Assembly: GCA_029216955.1 (NCBI GenBank)
Contig: JANAVB010031417.1
Span: forward strand, 14,439,717-14,503,716
Direction: 5' to 3'
Length of the DNA stretch: 64,000 bases
Source: Iris pallida
Taxonomy: Eukaryota > Streptophyta > Magnoliopsida > Asparagales > Iridaceae
A program made the position numbers and the translations under genes. The notes below the pieces were generated by a model. That model worked only from the letters and a program-made list of their open reading frames with translations, ran no database searches and had not been told where the DNA came from. This document shows, one piece after another, positions 43,521 to 56,292 of this stretch. Every line of letters begins with the position of its first letter. The first letter of the stretch is position 1.

Positions 43521-45769
43521 ATGGGTGATAATATTAAAATAGTATGCTCACATGGTGGTAGAGTAAATGGGTTAACTTACGAAGGAGGTGACACCCAATT
43601 TTTTACAACTTATCGTCATATTACTTTAGAAAATTTACGCAATTTAATTTCAGCGCATTTTTCTATTAATTATGAATTTATTTTAAAGTCTGTTTTTGGT
43701 TCCACATGTTTATTAATAGATGGTGAAGAAGCATGGAATTTTATTCTTGAGATTAATTCTCAATCACCTTATATTAGTTTATATGTTACTCAAGTTTCAT
43801 CATTTGTTAATAGAACTAATGATGAATTTGTTTCTAATTACCCACATGTTAACACGGGTGCTAGTTCTTCTTTTCAAACAATTCCTCCCTTACTAGATGA
43901 ACATAATGATGATGATTATGATTATGATGATGATAATGATGATGATGACAATGATAATGATGAGGAAAATGAAAATAGTGATGATTTAATTGAAAATACT
44001 GGTTATGAGATAGATGATGATAGTACTGATAATTCTAGCACTCCTGAATTATTTGTAGGACAAACATTCGACACTCGTACAAAATTTAGAAGTTTTATCA
44101 GTAGTTTAGCAATTCAGCATAATTTTAGTTGTTCAGCCAGTGCTATGAATAATTCCCATGGAATTATATATAATTGTGATAAACAGAATTGTCATTGGAG
44201 AGTATATGCCAAATCCATAGGAAAAGGACAAATAGTTAAAGTTAGTACACTAGAAAGTCGTCATTCTTGTTTAAGTGGACTTACGACAGGACGTCATCGA
44301 CTAGCTACCGGTGCATGGGTTAAGACAAAAATAGTTGATTTAATTAGAGATAATCCGTCATATAGTGCATCACAAATTGTGAAGGATATATTTAGGGAAC
44401 ATCGTATACATATTACATACTCGAAAGCATGGCGAGCCCGAGAAATGACATTACGTGAAATAAATGGTAGTTATGTTGAGGCATATGCTGGCCTTGAGGA
44501 GTATGGTTTTAGAATTATGGAGTCGAATCCAGGTAGTAGATGTTTTATTAAGACTTCCGAAAGCAACAAATTTGAGAGAATATTTATTTGCTTTAAGGCG
44601 TGTATTGACGGATTTTTAAGGGGTTGTTACCTGTTATTAGCACTGATGCCACTTTTCTTTCATCTAAATATCAAGGTATTTTATTTATTGCTTGTGCTCA
44701 TGATCCTAATTATCAATTGTATCCTATTGCTTATGCTGTTGCCGAAGGTGAGAATACTGATTCTTGGTCTTGGTTTTTAAATGGTCTTAGACTATCATTT
44801 GAAAGTTATTTTAATGATTGGAGTAGTATCTCATTTATATCTGACAAGCAAAAAGGATTAATACATGCTATGCGAAATATATTTCCAGAATCGCCTTATT
44901 TTTTTGCATTCAACATTTTAAGCAGAATATGAAGTCTATTGTAAGAGAGAAAATTTCATCGGTTGTTAGACTCGCTTGCTAGATCGTATAATGAAACAGA
45001 TGCATAGTACTTGTTCGAAATAATTAAAGCAGAGAACATGACGATGTACAATTGGCTTATTGGTACAAATGATGAAAATCGTCATTTTGCACATTGGATT
45101 ACAGCATATGCTCCTTGTCCTAGATTAGATATTAACACTTCTAACCTTGCTGAATGTTTTAACAATTGGATTAAGAGTTTGCGTGATAAACCAATAACGA
45201 CACTTCTTGATGGTATTAGAGCAAAGATTATAACACTTCATGACAAAAACAGGAATCATGCTCAAAATTTAGACACGAGTTATTGTCCGAAGATGTTAAA
45301 GACTATGACATCTATTACCAACGAGAGACATCAACTTCAAATATTACGAATTGATAGTTATTTGTTTGAAATATTAGACCGTGCATCGAGTAGAACATAT
45401 GTTGTACGGTTAAATGAAAGATCTTGTACATGTTTAAGGTGGTATCATAGTTACATGCCATGTATACATCCATGTTTTGCTTGCCAATATTGCAGTGATG
45501 AGGTTGAACATTACTATCCGATAATATTTTCTACTGACAGGTTGAGAAGTGTGTACGAGCCACAGATGGAACCAATTCCAGTTTCTTACAACATTCAAAC
45601 GGCTTTGGTAAGGGGCGAAATTGGAGTTCCAGATGTCAGACGCAAAGCTGGAAGGCCGAAGAAAAACTGCATCAAACCACGAGAATTATCGACAAGAGAA
45701 CTTCGTTGCGGCAACTGTGGTTTGATGGAACACAACAGAAGAAAATGTACAAGTCAACCAAGAGAATGA
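43521..45769 (+). pseudogene. MULE transposase (MURA-like), frameshifted
   Basis: The 5' frame (43521-44605) has an N-terminal region, a long Asp/Asn-rich acidic run, the MuDR DNA-binding domain (VGQTFDTRTKFRSFISSLA, CDKQNCHWRVYAK, ESRHSCL) and the start of the catalytic part. A frameshift near 44610 moves to VISTDATFLSSKYQGILFIA (first catalytic Asp) and FISDKQKGLIHAM (second Asp) at 44624-44932. Another shift near 44900 and a stop precede 45011-45769, with NLAECFNNWIKSL, a SWIM zinc finger (CTC...CIHPC) and a C-terminal zinc knuckle CGNCGLMEHNRRKC. Intact, it would bind the terminal repeats and move the element. At least two frameshifts disable this copy. Confidence 0.92.
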
Positions 45770-45847
45770 CGACAATAGAACTTCTATTTTTCATTGTAGT
45801 ACCAACATTCATGTCAACTTTTAAACATTACATAATAAATTTTTATT

Positions 45848-48627
45848 TCAATCTCTTCTGCGGGCCATTCGTTTGTAACGCCTTCGTTCTACCTGTCTAA
45901 GGCCAAGTCGGGCTCTTCTTTCATCTGTGGTCTCCTCCGCTCTTCTTTCATCCTCTTCCTCGACCTCCTGAGTAGGCACCGGGGCTGACGGAGACGTAAA
46001 CAATTGCGAGTAATACGACATGCCTTCAAACGAATACGCTGCAGTAGTGTTGATTTGCTCAGTCGTGATGCATTGATTATAGGGCTGAAAGGCTGGGGAA
46101 GAGCCTATGCCCACATACTGTTGACTGAGCCCTTCTCCAGCGTAGTGTGGGGTAGTGTACTCTGCAGCGTAAGGCTGGCTAGGGTACTCTGGAGGGTACT
46201 GGTGGCTGGGGTACTCTGCAGCGTAAGGCTGGCTAGGGTACTCTGCAGCGTAAGGCTGGCTAGGGTACTCCGGAGCGTACTACTGGCTAGGGTACTCCGG
46301 AGCGTACTGCTGGCTAGGGTACTCCGGAGCGTACTGCTGGCTGGTGCCCTCTCCATGGTACTGCTGGCTGGTACCCTCTCCATGATACTCCTGGCTGGTA
46401 CCCTCTCCATGATACTCCTGGCTGGTACCCTCTCTATGGTACTGCTGGCTGGTGCCCTCTCCATGATACTCCTGGCTGGTGCCCTCTCAGCAGCGCCCTC
46501 CTCGTCCTCTGGATCGTCCACCCTACGGCATCGTGAATGTCTCAGGGGAACAGTGGCAGTCGGATAATCGGCTGGGATACGTGTATGCAATGGAGGCATA
46601 TCAGGATCCCGTCCAAGACTCAGTGAATCTACGCGAGTTAAAACAGCTCGCATCCACTCCCGACCATGCGGCCACAAATAGCTTTGTGGTTCTTGGATAT
46701 ATTGTTGCCCCAAAATAGCCTGAAATATAAAATATGCAAATTATAATTGTCATTATATATCCCTTGAGTTTAAATAGTGGTATAGTAGTAAAGTTCTACC
46801 GCTTCAGATATGTCCTCAGCAAAAGCTCGCAAGAAAGATTCATCTACGGCTCTAGACTTGAACCGTGGCTCCTCGAATTTGTATGCTCTGTTGGTCATAC
46901 GAGGCGCTCCCCACCATTGTCTATAAGCCAAATCACCTTCATCTGTATTTCGTAAAAACAATCATAAGACAAATACTACCGGTCCAAATATACTAGTAAG
47001 TTAGAACTTACATTCATCAGTATGCATTATTCGGGGCATCCCTGCCACACTACTATCCTGGAATCGTCTATACCAGGCGGCTCTAGCAGCATCGATTCTG
47101 TTTCTTGCATTGGCTATATCATAACTCATGGCAGACGGATCATCCGGAATAATCTGCCTGCAACCGAATTGCCGGAGAACGCAATCTGCCGGATGATACA
47201 TAGTGTAACGATCGTATATAATATATGATTTGTGTAGGCTCAAATCATACGACGTCCTTTTAATTTCTGGAGCATTTTCATCATCTGAGTATGGTATCCA
47301 TACAACCTATTGGATGACAAGTTATACGAAAAATTTGTGATACTCTATTACATGAATTGACAATTGTAGTTTAAAACGCTCTAAAATTTTAAGTGGAAAT
47401 GAATTGACAATTGCGTACTTACCTCCTTCCACGGTACTATATCAAATTCTCCCCTGTAGACTGAAACATCCTTATGTAAATTATGATGAGGGTCCACTAT
47501 ATTTGTGGCCCATCGCGTAGCAAGGGGAAAAATTCCAACATCACTGAAAATGTTGGTTACAGGTCGACCAATATAGAAATGCTCGTAGCACCATACCTAA
47601 GACATGAAAACATATGATATTTACAAAATGTATATCATCAAAAAGAATTTAGCGAATTTAGGGATTACATTTTTATTACCTGAACCAGGGTCATGCACCC
47701 ACACAAATTTTTGGTACCCTTTGATCTGACAAATTCCGTCAAGCTAGCATATAAATATTCTAAGGTAGCAGCTCCCCATGCATGACGTGTATGTTCTTTT
47801 AAATTGTCTAAAAAGGGTAACAGTCGCAAGTTTACTTTATTTCCCTGCCCGTCGGAAAATAGCATTGCCCAACACAAACAGAGCAAATATGCTCTAGTGC
47901 AATAAAGTATCTGCAAATATTGAAACTAACATATTAAAACTAACACACTTTTAAAATTAATTAATAAATAAATATTAACAATAATTATGTATCCTTAAAT
48001 CATCGACCACCACTGGACCGTCGATAGTTTCATCTAGATCCATGAAATTACCCCGAAGCCAAGTTATACTGACAAAACTCTTTCCTCCTAAGTCCGATGG
48101 TGCATTAATGCCTAGATATCTCCGGATGATTTGAGATGTATTTAAAGTTGTATCAAAATATATAGGTTCACCGGTAATAGGTAATCCTAAACTAATTGCA
48201 ACATCCCAAAGTGTGATTGTCATTTCACCAACGGGCAACTGAAAGGTATTGCGTTGAGGCCACCATCGCTCAGCGAGACTAAAAATGATATGTACATCGT
48301 GGACTAAAATTTGTATTTCATCCAGATATTGAAATCCAAATGAACGTACCAGCTCCTTTTGGGCAGCATTTAACTCCCATTTACGATATCCTCTCTGTAT
48401 CCTCCAACTTCCATGTTCCCGTGTCCGAACCTCGGGAGGATAATCATATAGCTACAAGCGAATTATATTCTTATATTTATGTAAAATAAATAAATAATAA
48501 TGCTAGTTATCATTTTTAAATTTACCTTCCCGTTAAAAACCAACGTAGATATATGAGTTTCTCGTTCTTGTTTTATGGCTTCTGTAACCGGTCCTCCGGG
48601 AATACGGCCGTCATTCGGTTCAGCCAT
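45848..48627 (-). pseudogene. PMD (plant mobile domain, MAIN/MAIL-like) gene carried by the MULE, seven exons
   Basis: Exons from GT/AG sites: 48627-48526, 48451 to about 47983, 47910-47680, 47596-47423, 47306-47012, 46942-46800, 46719-45848. Exon 1 starts MAEPNDGRIPGGPVTE. Exon 2 has the PMD core RWWPQRNTFQLPVGEMTITL and WDVAISLGLPI. Exons 3-6 continue with CTRAYLLCLCWAMLF, WGAATLEYLYASL, YRRFQDSSVAGMP and PRMTNRAYKFEEPRF, all usual in this family. The last exon encodes 9-aa repeats of SQQYAPEYP type. A frameshift at about 46490 and a TAG at about 46288 break that tail; the rest is open. PMD proteins are often annotated 'phosphatase 7 long form'. The gene ends 79 bases from the convergent transposase stop. 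Confidence 0.82.
46130..46490 (-). repeat. 27-bp tandem repeats encoding SQQYAPEYP / GTSQQYHGE
   Basis: About thirteen units. In the frame that continues into GLSQQYVGIGSSPAF the proximal half reads EGTSQEYHG and the distal half SQQYAPEYP or SQPYAAEYP. Gln/Tyr/Ser-rich low complexity. Confidence 0.85.
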
Positions 48628-48739
48628 CTGTTACATTTTAGACAAAAACTATTAGTATAGTTATTCATACATAGAAAATATAATTTTAATATAAAATACA
48701 AAAACTTACTATGTAAAGAGGAGATCAAGATAGAGGAGG

Positions 48740-49379
48740 GTGCGAGTATTCTTCTGTGAAGTTGAAGGAGGAAGAACTTGTGAAGAGGAGGGAAGGAGCT
48801 TCAGAGTTTATGAAGAAGAGGGAGGGGGAGTGGAGTGGTGTGGTCTCCGAGAAGGGGAGTCTCCAACGTAGAGCCATGCATCATGGCAGAGATGGGATGG
48901 TGCGGGCAGAGATGGGATGGGACATGTTATGGCAGGATGTTAGGATACTCCACGCCTCATGGCGTGTGTGGGGGCGGGAATAGGCACAGGCCATGAGCCA
49001 TGGCGTGTGTGGGCTCTTTCCTTGTGTGCGCAGGATGGGACGTGGAGGCATGATGGGACGTGGAGGCAGGATGGGACGTGTGGGCGTAGGCCATGAGCCA
49101 TGGCGTGTGTGGGCGCAGGATGGGACGTGTACTCCACGCCTGATGGCGTGTCTTGGGGGGGATTGCGTTTGTGATGGGGCCGCTTGGTTAGAGGCCACGC
49201 CTTATGGCGTGTGGTAGAGAAAGGCCACGCCTACTGGCGTGTGATGGCCTAGCCAGAGAAAATGCCACCACGCGCCATCAGTGATGTTGTTTCATTACCC
49301 TAATTGCAATTTTCCCAAACTTATTACTTTTTTTCACAATTTCGCTAAATTTTTTTACTCTGTATGAAAATTTCTGTAA
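48740..49379 (+). repeat. Right MULE terminal inverted repeat with ATGGCGTG array
   Basis: 48950-49240 carries repeated CCACGCCTCATGGCGTGTG and CCATGAGCCATGGCGTGTGT, mirror of the left array; 49280-49379 is the core inverted repeat. Confidence 0.8.
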
Positions 49380-51447
49380 AAATTAATATTAATATGTGAT
49401 CCTAGCCTTGCCCAACAAACTTGGATCATCTATGAAGCAAGCAGATCGAACTATATTAAACTATATCGGTAAGGTTTCATAGAATAGAAAAAATTTATGA
49501 CTGCATGCCAGTCTTATATTAAACTTCCAGGAAGCATGCACTAGTACTGTTCGCGTGTCAGACACAAAATAAACACTGACATATGCTAGGACACGTAGTG
49601 TCCGTGCAGCATATAGAACCTTCAGATAAAGAGCAACAAGGAAGCATAGGTTGAAACTGAAGATGGTAGGAATTAGAGAGTTTTATTTTGATGACAGTAT
49701 GACCGATAAATCAAAGTGGCAGCCACAAATGTAATTGTTATGCCATGTGAATGCTTTAAAATAAGATAATTGACCTCTCCACATTGGCAGTATATATTCA
49801 AGGTGAAGTTGGCATTATTGTGCTTTCCAGATGTGTCATACTTGTCAGCCTTTGGGATCTATGTTGGTGCAACATTTCCCACTAAATTTGGACCCCATTA
49901 ACAATCTAGTTCTAAGTCAACTATGCGCAATAGAGGCTCTCAAAACTTGCACAAACCAATATGTCAATGTTATCACATTAGTCAAATAGCTATTGTGATG
50001 CCCATTATATACCTACCAAGTATTTGCATGGATAGTGAAAGATAAAGATTATGATAGTGAGGGAGTGCTAATAGTTGTTATAAGTGAAATTGGCTCTTCT
50101 CCAAAAAGCCTTTGATTCTCTCAACTAGAACTTTCTCCTTGATTATCTTTTTTTTCTTCTAAGTTCATATTTTTCTTCCAAGCCTAATCCGACCCACTTC
50201 AGTTCAAATTTCTGGTTCCGTCCTTCAATCCCCCTCTTCCACTAGTTGGTCCCTACTCATCTCTTCTCTCTCATTTCAGTTGCAAGGAGTCTCTCTACCT
50301 TCTTCCATGCTTTAACATTTTGTTCCCTTTTCGTAGTATATATTTATTCTTTGGTGTTCTCTTTCCTTCCATTCTGTAGTTTCTCAGTCTCTCATGCATG
50401 CTTTTATACTCGGCACTGCACTACACTACACTTGTTCATGACCGGATGGGTTTACTGTTCTGCTGATGTCTGTGCTAGTCTTACTTTTTACCCACATGTG
50501 TCCTTGGTTTTTGTACATCTTAGGTTGATAAGGTTTTCTACTGATTCATCTGAGAATCCTTCTCAGCACTTCTCCATGGCGCTCAAATATGGAGGAGAAT
50601 AACAAGCTTATGGGTGAAAATGTGGATGACATTGAACGCGCGGAACTAGTGCTCAAGTACAAGTGTGTTAAGGGGGTCAGTCCTGATGGTCACCTGCAAT
50701 TCTGATCTCTTGTCACGCTGGACCTGTAATGTTGCTCTGAGTAGAGAGATGTTATCCAAGTCCCAAGTCCTGTCGAACTTATCTAAGCCAGCCCTGCATG
50801 GAGTTTGAACTGTTTGTAATTGTTTTACATCGTAATTTCAAGGAGACGGCATACCTGAAATTTTCAATTTGACAAATATTGTCCTCCCATGTGGAGGCAT
50901 GGAGACGTAAAAAGGGGATTCTATCAACTCTAAAAACCATAGATTCAGAAACTTCACTCCAAGTTGAATTTCAAATATCAACTCTCTTTTTTATCAATGA
51001 CGCCTCCTCTGTTTTTCCCCATTACCTAGAACAAAATATTGTCAAGTTTGGGTGAAAACATCCAAATGCAAAGTGACCAACTTTATGATATATTAGCACG
51101 TTACTGAAGAAGGCGATGTACAAACATGTTGAATTCTTACAAGGATCTCATCTCCTACCAGTCTCTCCTACATGTTATTGCCCCGTGATGACAACATGGA
51201 TTCTATGACTTGAATTTGGATGATCTGGTAGAGACCTTTAACTATCTGGCTTTGGATCCATGAGGAACGAGTAAGAAACATTACAGATGCATAACATGAC
51301 CCATCAAGTTTCGACTCCGGTTCTCTGTTACTTCCAATGACACGATTACCATTTGATGCCTCTTCAGACTCGGTTCTCATCTTGCTGCACATCTTAGAGG
51401 GGCATTTCCAGGGAAAACACACCGAGATGAAGTGAGAATTTAAGAAT
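49380..51447. other. Flank between MULE and host gene, including the host 3' UTR
   Basis: No gene recognised at 49380-51170. A 118-aa frame at 50246-50602 is pyrimidine-driven and has no domain. A short frame near 50590 (MEENNKLMGENVDD) is unsupported. 51170-51447 directly follows the ERGIC3-like stop and probably is its 3' UTR; no clear poly(A) signal was picked. Confidence 0.5.
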
Positions 51448-53446
51448 TCAGTTGAACTTTCCAATTTCCATCTTCTTCTTGATTGCCCTCTGACCATGGT
51501 ATATGAATGAATCTAGTATTCCAGAAACTGTAAATAAACCTGAAGAGAAACCAAAAAAAAATGTCAGCCATTTTGAGGTCATGCTTGATGCAACACGAAA
51601 CAAAAGAAAACCCATTATTGAACATAGATAAAAGTATTGGAAAAAAAGGAAAATTTTCCAACAGAATAAGATAACATATTAATTTAATAATGACTATTTT
51701 GCAAGCTTAATTAAAAGTTCACTTCAAACTTTGATTTTCAGAATTCAGAAATCCAGTTGGGCAAAATGATTCTCAGAAAGGTCAAAAATTCAGTACCAGC
51801 ATGAGTACTGTATTTCCTATTATAAAGAGAATGGAATTTAAAAGTACCTCCAATTATGGCACAAACATTTGTCAAAAAATGTAAGAATGGTACATGCTTG
51901 TCTGTGAAGGTCACCTGCAGCGCACATTCATGTATCACAAGGGTGCAGAGAACTTTGCTAGAACAAATTCAGATAAGTATTAAGAGTAAATTACCTGAAA
52001 TTCCTGCTAATATTTCATGCAATAAATAAGTAACCTCCTTATTTACATTCAAAAAGAACATATTACACCCCTCAAATAAAAAAGCCTGAATTTCAATAGA
52101 CACCAAAATACCCCTCTTAAATGAACTATTACCTGAGCATATCACGTTGGCACTAGCTTATGTAGCATGGACAAGTATAGGGAAGACATGATTCAGACAA
52201 GGTGACACGGAATCTGCAATGATTATGGTTTGTCCTAGTGTATTTTGGAGTGTCAATCTTGTTTCCGACACGATGCGACACAAACTACACTGATTTTTGG
52301 AGCGTCTGTGTTTCTTAGGGCACTGCTGTAGAGGGTAGATGCTGCTTGAGGATGCACACACAAACATAGCCCACACCCAAAGAAGGCCAGATGAATTGCC
52401 GGTGGCGCCAGTGCCAACGTCAACATTTAGGTGGCGTGACAGTTGATTGGGGGAAATCAGATGAAGGATAGAGTAAATAAAATAAGCGAGAGATAAGTTT
52501 TTTTTTAATATTCATTTTGAAGGGTACTTGGTATGCGGATTGCATACTATCGATAATTTCATATTCTTGGAATTTAATTCCCATACAGCAAATCCATGGG
52601 TATTTAGTTATGCCATGTTTGGTATAGCACAAAGTATTCCATGTGTTTGGTATCATAAAAAATTTCTTTGACATTTCTGAGCATAACTTTCCTGAATTAC
52701 CTGCCTCATGAAATTATCATTATATATTAGACAATATGAATCTTAATATAATAACCCATTATAACACACATGCATCATTCTCATGGTGGTTTGAGTCAAG
52801 TTCGGGCTTGGGTCGGTTTCAGCTTTGGGTTCCGGTGAAGTTCGAGTTTGATTAGGTCGGGTCAGATTGGTTCAGTAACATTCATGTCAGGTTCGTGTCT
52901 AACCACCTCAGTTTCAAGGTCAGGGATGGGTTCGGGTCGAATAAGGTGAGGTTTGTAGTCGAATCGGCTCCAGATTCAAGTTGAGTTAAGGTTTGGGTTC
53001 CACTGGGTGAGGTTTTGGTATAGTCAGGTAAAGATTGGGTTTTGGTGGAGTCCGGGTCAATTTTTGGTATGGAAGAGTTCAGGTTCAACTTCAGTTCATA
53101 TGAGGTGAAGTTGGGTCTAGTCGGGTCTTGGTCGAGTCTGGATGGGGTCGGCTCGGTCCATTGGTTTGGAATACTTTGGGCATTCTTAAAAATACAGGTT
53201 TTCCCTTAGGTGGGAATACAAAATACCCACCTCTCTCACCACAGGCACAGGATTAGTATTTGGTGGGAATATGATGGCCAAGAGAATACGTTGTTCCCAA
53301 AAATATTTTATTGGACTCATGCCAAACAAAGTTATATGGTTCCATATGTATTACCACCAATACCAAACAACCCCTTAGACTATTATGGACCTTCTTTAAA
53401 ATTAGAATTTAACAGGCAGAGTCGGAAGAGGGTGTTTGTGTGTGTG

Positions 53447-53477
<31 letters not shown>

Positions 53478-56232
53478 GTCCTTGCAATATGTATTTTTAG
53501 CTGTAGAAAATAAGGACTACATTGCTACTAAATGTGATATTTCGTTTATGGCTCTAGGCCTTACAATATATAGAGCTTACAAAAGTGATAAAAACAAACT
53601 GACAAGCAAATAAGCTTGGCCCTTAACAAACTAAATAAACCTATTTTATTTTCTACATAAACATTTGCCACTATGGAGATTATTTATTTTGTGTGAAGCA
53701 GTACAGATTGTATATCTAAGTGAAAACAAAATATGATCAACTAATAATATGGATAGTTAAAATGAACAACAAAGACATGAATAGAAGATGCCTGAAAAAA
53801 AATGTCTATGAGATTGACTTTAGAAAGACCCCAACAAAGTTAAAATGATGTAAGATCCATGCTCAAACAAGGATTCAAAAGGAAACGGCACGAGTTGATG
53901 ACAACATATATGATATTAAACATGTAAAGTTTGTGGAAATGGAGGAGTGTCCTAGCAGATAAAACGGAAAAGGCAACGGTCCAAGGTTTGTATTTAGCAG
54001 TTCCTATAGCCTTTCTAGATTTACTCTTGTTCTAGTCTCATATCGGAAAAATATAAGAGGAGCACATCCTTGCCTATAAATATGTACTCTCCACCACATT
54101 ACTGAAAAAGAGTCCATTAAGTTGAGCCAACTTCTCAACAGGGTATCAAAGCAAACCCTTTCCTTAGGATATTCTTCCTACCAAAACTCTTCTCTCTCCA
54201 TATACTCAACAACAACAACAAAAAAACTAATCCCCCAACCCAACCCTAGCTGCCACCTTGGCTAATCCTAATTGCTGTCATCCACATTATTCCCCAAATA
54301 TGGCCAAGGAGTCATTTATTACCCTCTCTTCATTCTTCTTGATTGCTTATGCCGATGTAAAGTGGATAATTGTCATTTTATGAGTGACTTTTGAACTTAT
54401 TTTGAAGGCAATCTTGCGACTAGACGGAGTAAAAAAGCATTACCATCATAGCTCGTTCTTCTACCGAAGTTGAGGCCATGCGGGTTTCTGGCTAACATGG
54501 TTAAGAGTTACTTGCGGCTCTTGATGTTACTCTTTCCTCTCATGTGGTTCTGCATTGTGATAACCAAACCGCTATTCATATTGCTGAAAACCAGTGTTCC
54601 ATGAGTGCACTAAACATATTCAGGTTGATTGTCATTTCATTCGGGAGAAGGTCAAGCATCGTGAGGTTCAACCCCATCATATTCCTATTGGGTCACAGAT
54701 CGTAGATTTTCTCACCAAGGCATTCCTTCGTTCACTTTATATTCACTTTATGTTCAAGCATGGAGCTCACGACATGTACACTCGAGCTTGTGTGAGAGTG
54801 TAGAAGTTAGTTCGTATGGCCTTTCTAGTTTTACTCTTATTTTAGTCCCCACGTTAGAAAACATAAGAAAGAAGAGCACACCACTGCCTATAAATATGTA
54901 GTCTCCACCACATTAATAAAAAAATAAAAAAATCCAGTTAAGCCAAGTTCTCAACAAGCACATTTTAGATGCCAAAACTAATAGTTAATGATGGTAAAAC
55001 AATTAATATCAAAAAATAATAATTAAGCAGTACATCCTTTCAATTATCTGAACTCACAACTATATACTTCCAAAATTCTTACCTTGATGGGGGAAAGGTC
55101 ATAAAAGAAAAAGACTCCAGGAAGTGATTGAATTCGACCCATAGCATCAGACCTAAAATGCTCTGTCACTGAGTACTGCACAAGCAAAATGTCAGTGCAT
55201 CTCAGGAGAGAAACAAATAAATCAAAAGAGATAAAATTGTTATATTCAATTACCTGATTGGATTGGATAGTATTCCCTTGTATGTCTGTGTAAACAGTAG
55301 GAACAACCTAGAAGAAATAGGCAAAATATTTCAGATTAACCACACTTTTTCAAGCATGCAGCAGTAAAGGGACAACAGCAGGCAGCTCAACACATTGGCA
55401 ACGCAACAAGAAGAAATAGCTGAGAGCATTTAGGTAATGAACAAGCTATCTGACCTTCAGGTTCACGATATCTAAGAATTAGGAGAAAATAAAATAATAT
55501 TGGAAATAGCTCTGAAGGACCAACCTTTAAGAAATATTCATACATCCCATATGGTGTTTTTTGCACCCACTGGACTCTGGAAATATGAGCAGTCAGTAAG
55601 ATGACTCATTGCACTTTATATCTCAAGCAAGGAAAAAAAAAAGACTACATATAACAATAGCATAGTTTCAATGACTGGCGAAGAAGATATGGAAGAGGAA
55701 ATTACCCGTCAACAGTGTTGTAAAAATCCCTCTAGGCGGCCGACTAGTCCCCGACTAGTCGCTAGTCGGCCGCCGTCGACTCGACTAGGGGCTAGTCCCC
55801 GACTAGTCACTTGTCGGCCACCGTCGACTCGATTAGGGGCTGGTTCATCCAAAAATTAGCTAAATTGGTACTAGTCTGGGCTGCCGTCGACTTCGTCAAG
55901 GCAGCCGTCGTCGACTCTTTACTTTGTTGCTGCCTTTTTCTATTTTTGAAAAAAGTGACTAGCCTACTCTTTTTTTATTTTTACTTTTGCTTTATTATCT
56001 CTTTGCTACTGTTGTTGTGGCTCTTTTTTTAATTTTTGCTTATTACTTTTTTTGCTTTTGCTTGCTACTGCGGCTGTAACTCTCCGTGCAAAATAGTAAG
56101 TTGTTAACATATTATTTAAATATTTATCGAAATAGAAATTTATGCAAAATAATGAATAAGAAAATGCACTGTAGTCTGCGATAATTAAAATTTAATTAAC
56201 ATATTATTTTTTAAAATATTTTTATAACATAT

Positions 56233-56292
<60 letters not shown>

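Larger units (their letters stand above)
42706..49379 (+). mobile_element. Mutator-like element carrying a transposase and a PMD gene
   Basis: Ends pair over at least 100 bases: TTACAGAAATTTTCATACAG at 42706 matches the complement at 49379, and pairing continues through GTAATAAGTTTG to AAACAACATC. Further in, both ends carry arrays of CCACGCCAT-type repeats in mirrored orientation. Inside are a MURA-like transposase (plus) and a seven-exon PMD gene (minus), convergent. Candidate 9-bp flanks AAATTAAAA and AAATTAATA match 8 of 9, weak in AT-rich DNA. Confidence 0.85.
51915..55082 (-). other. Long intron (3.2 kb) of the ERGIC3-like gene
   Basis: Holds the MITE-like unit 52520-53376, a poly-G run at 53448-53476 and the Copia derivative 53985-54956. 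The remainder (51915-52519) shows nothing recognisable. Confidence 0.85.

Noticed and set aside
46105..46713. 202-aa frame with SIMERAPA-type repeats as the true PMD tail
   Set aside because: After about 46490 this is the wrong frame; the frame SQQYAPEYP continues into the rest of the exon.
50246..50602. 118-aa hydrophobic frame as a gene
   Set aside because: Pyrimidine-rich sequence, no domain, no splice or promoter context.
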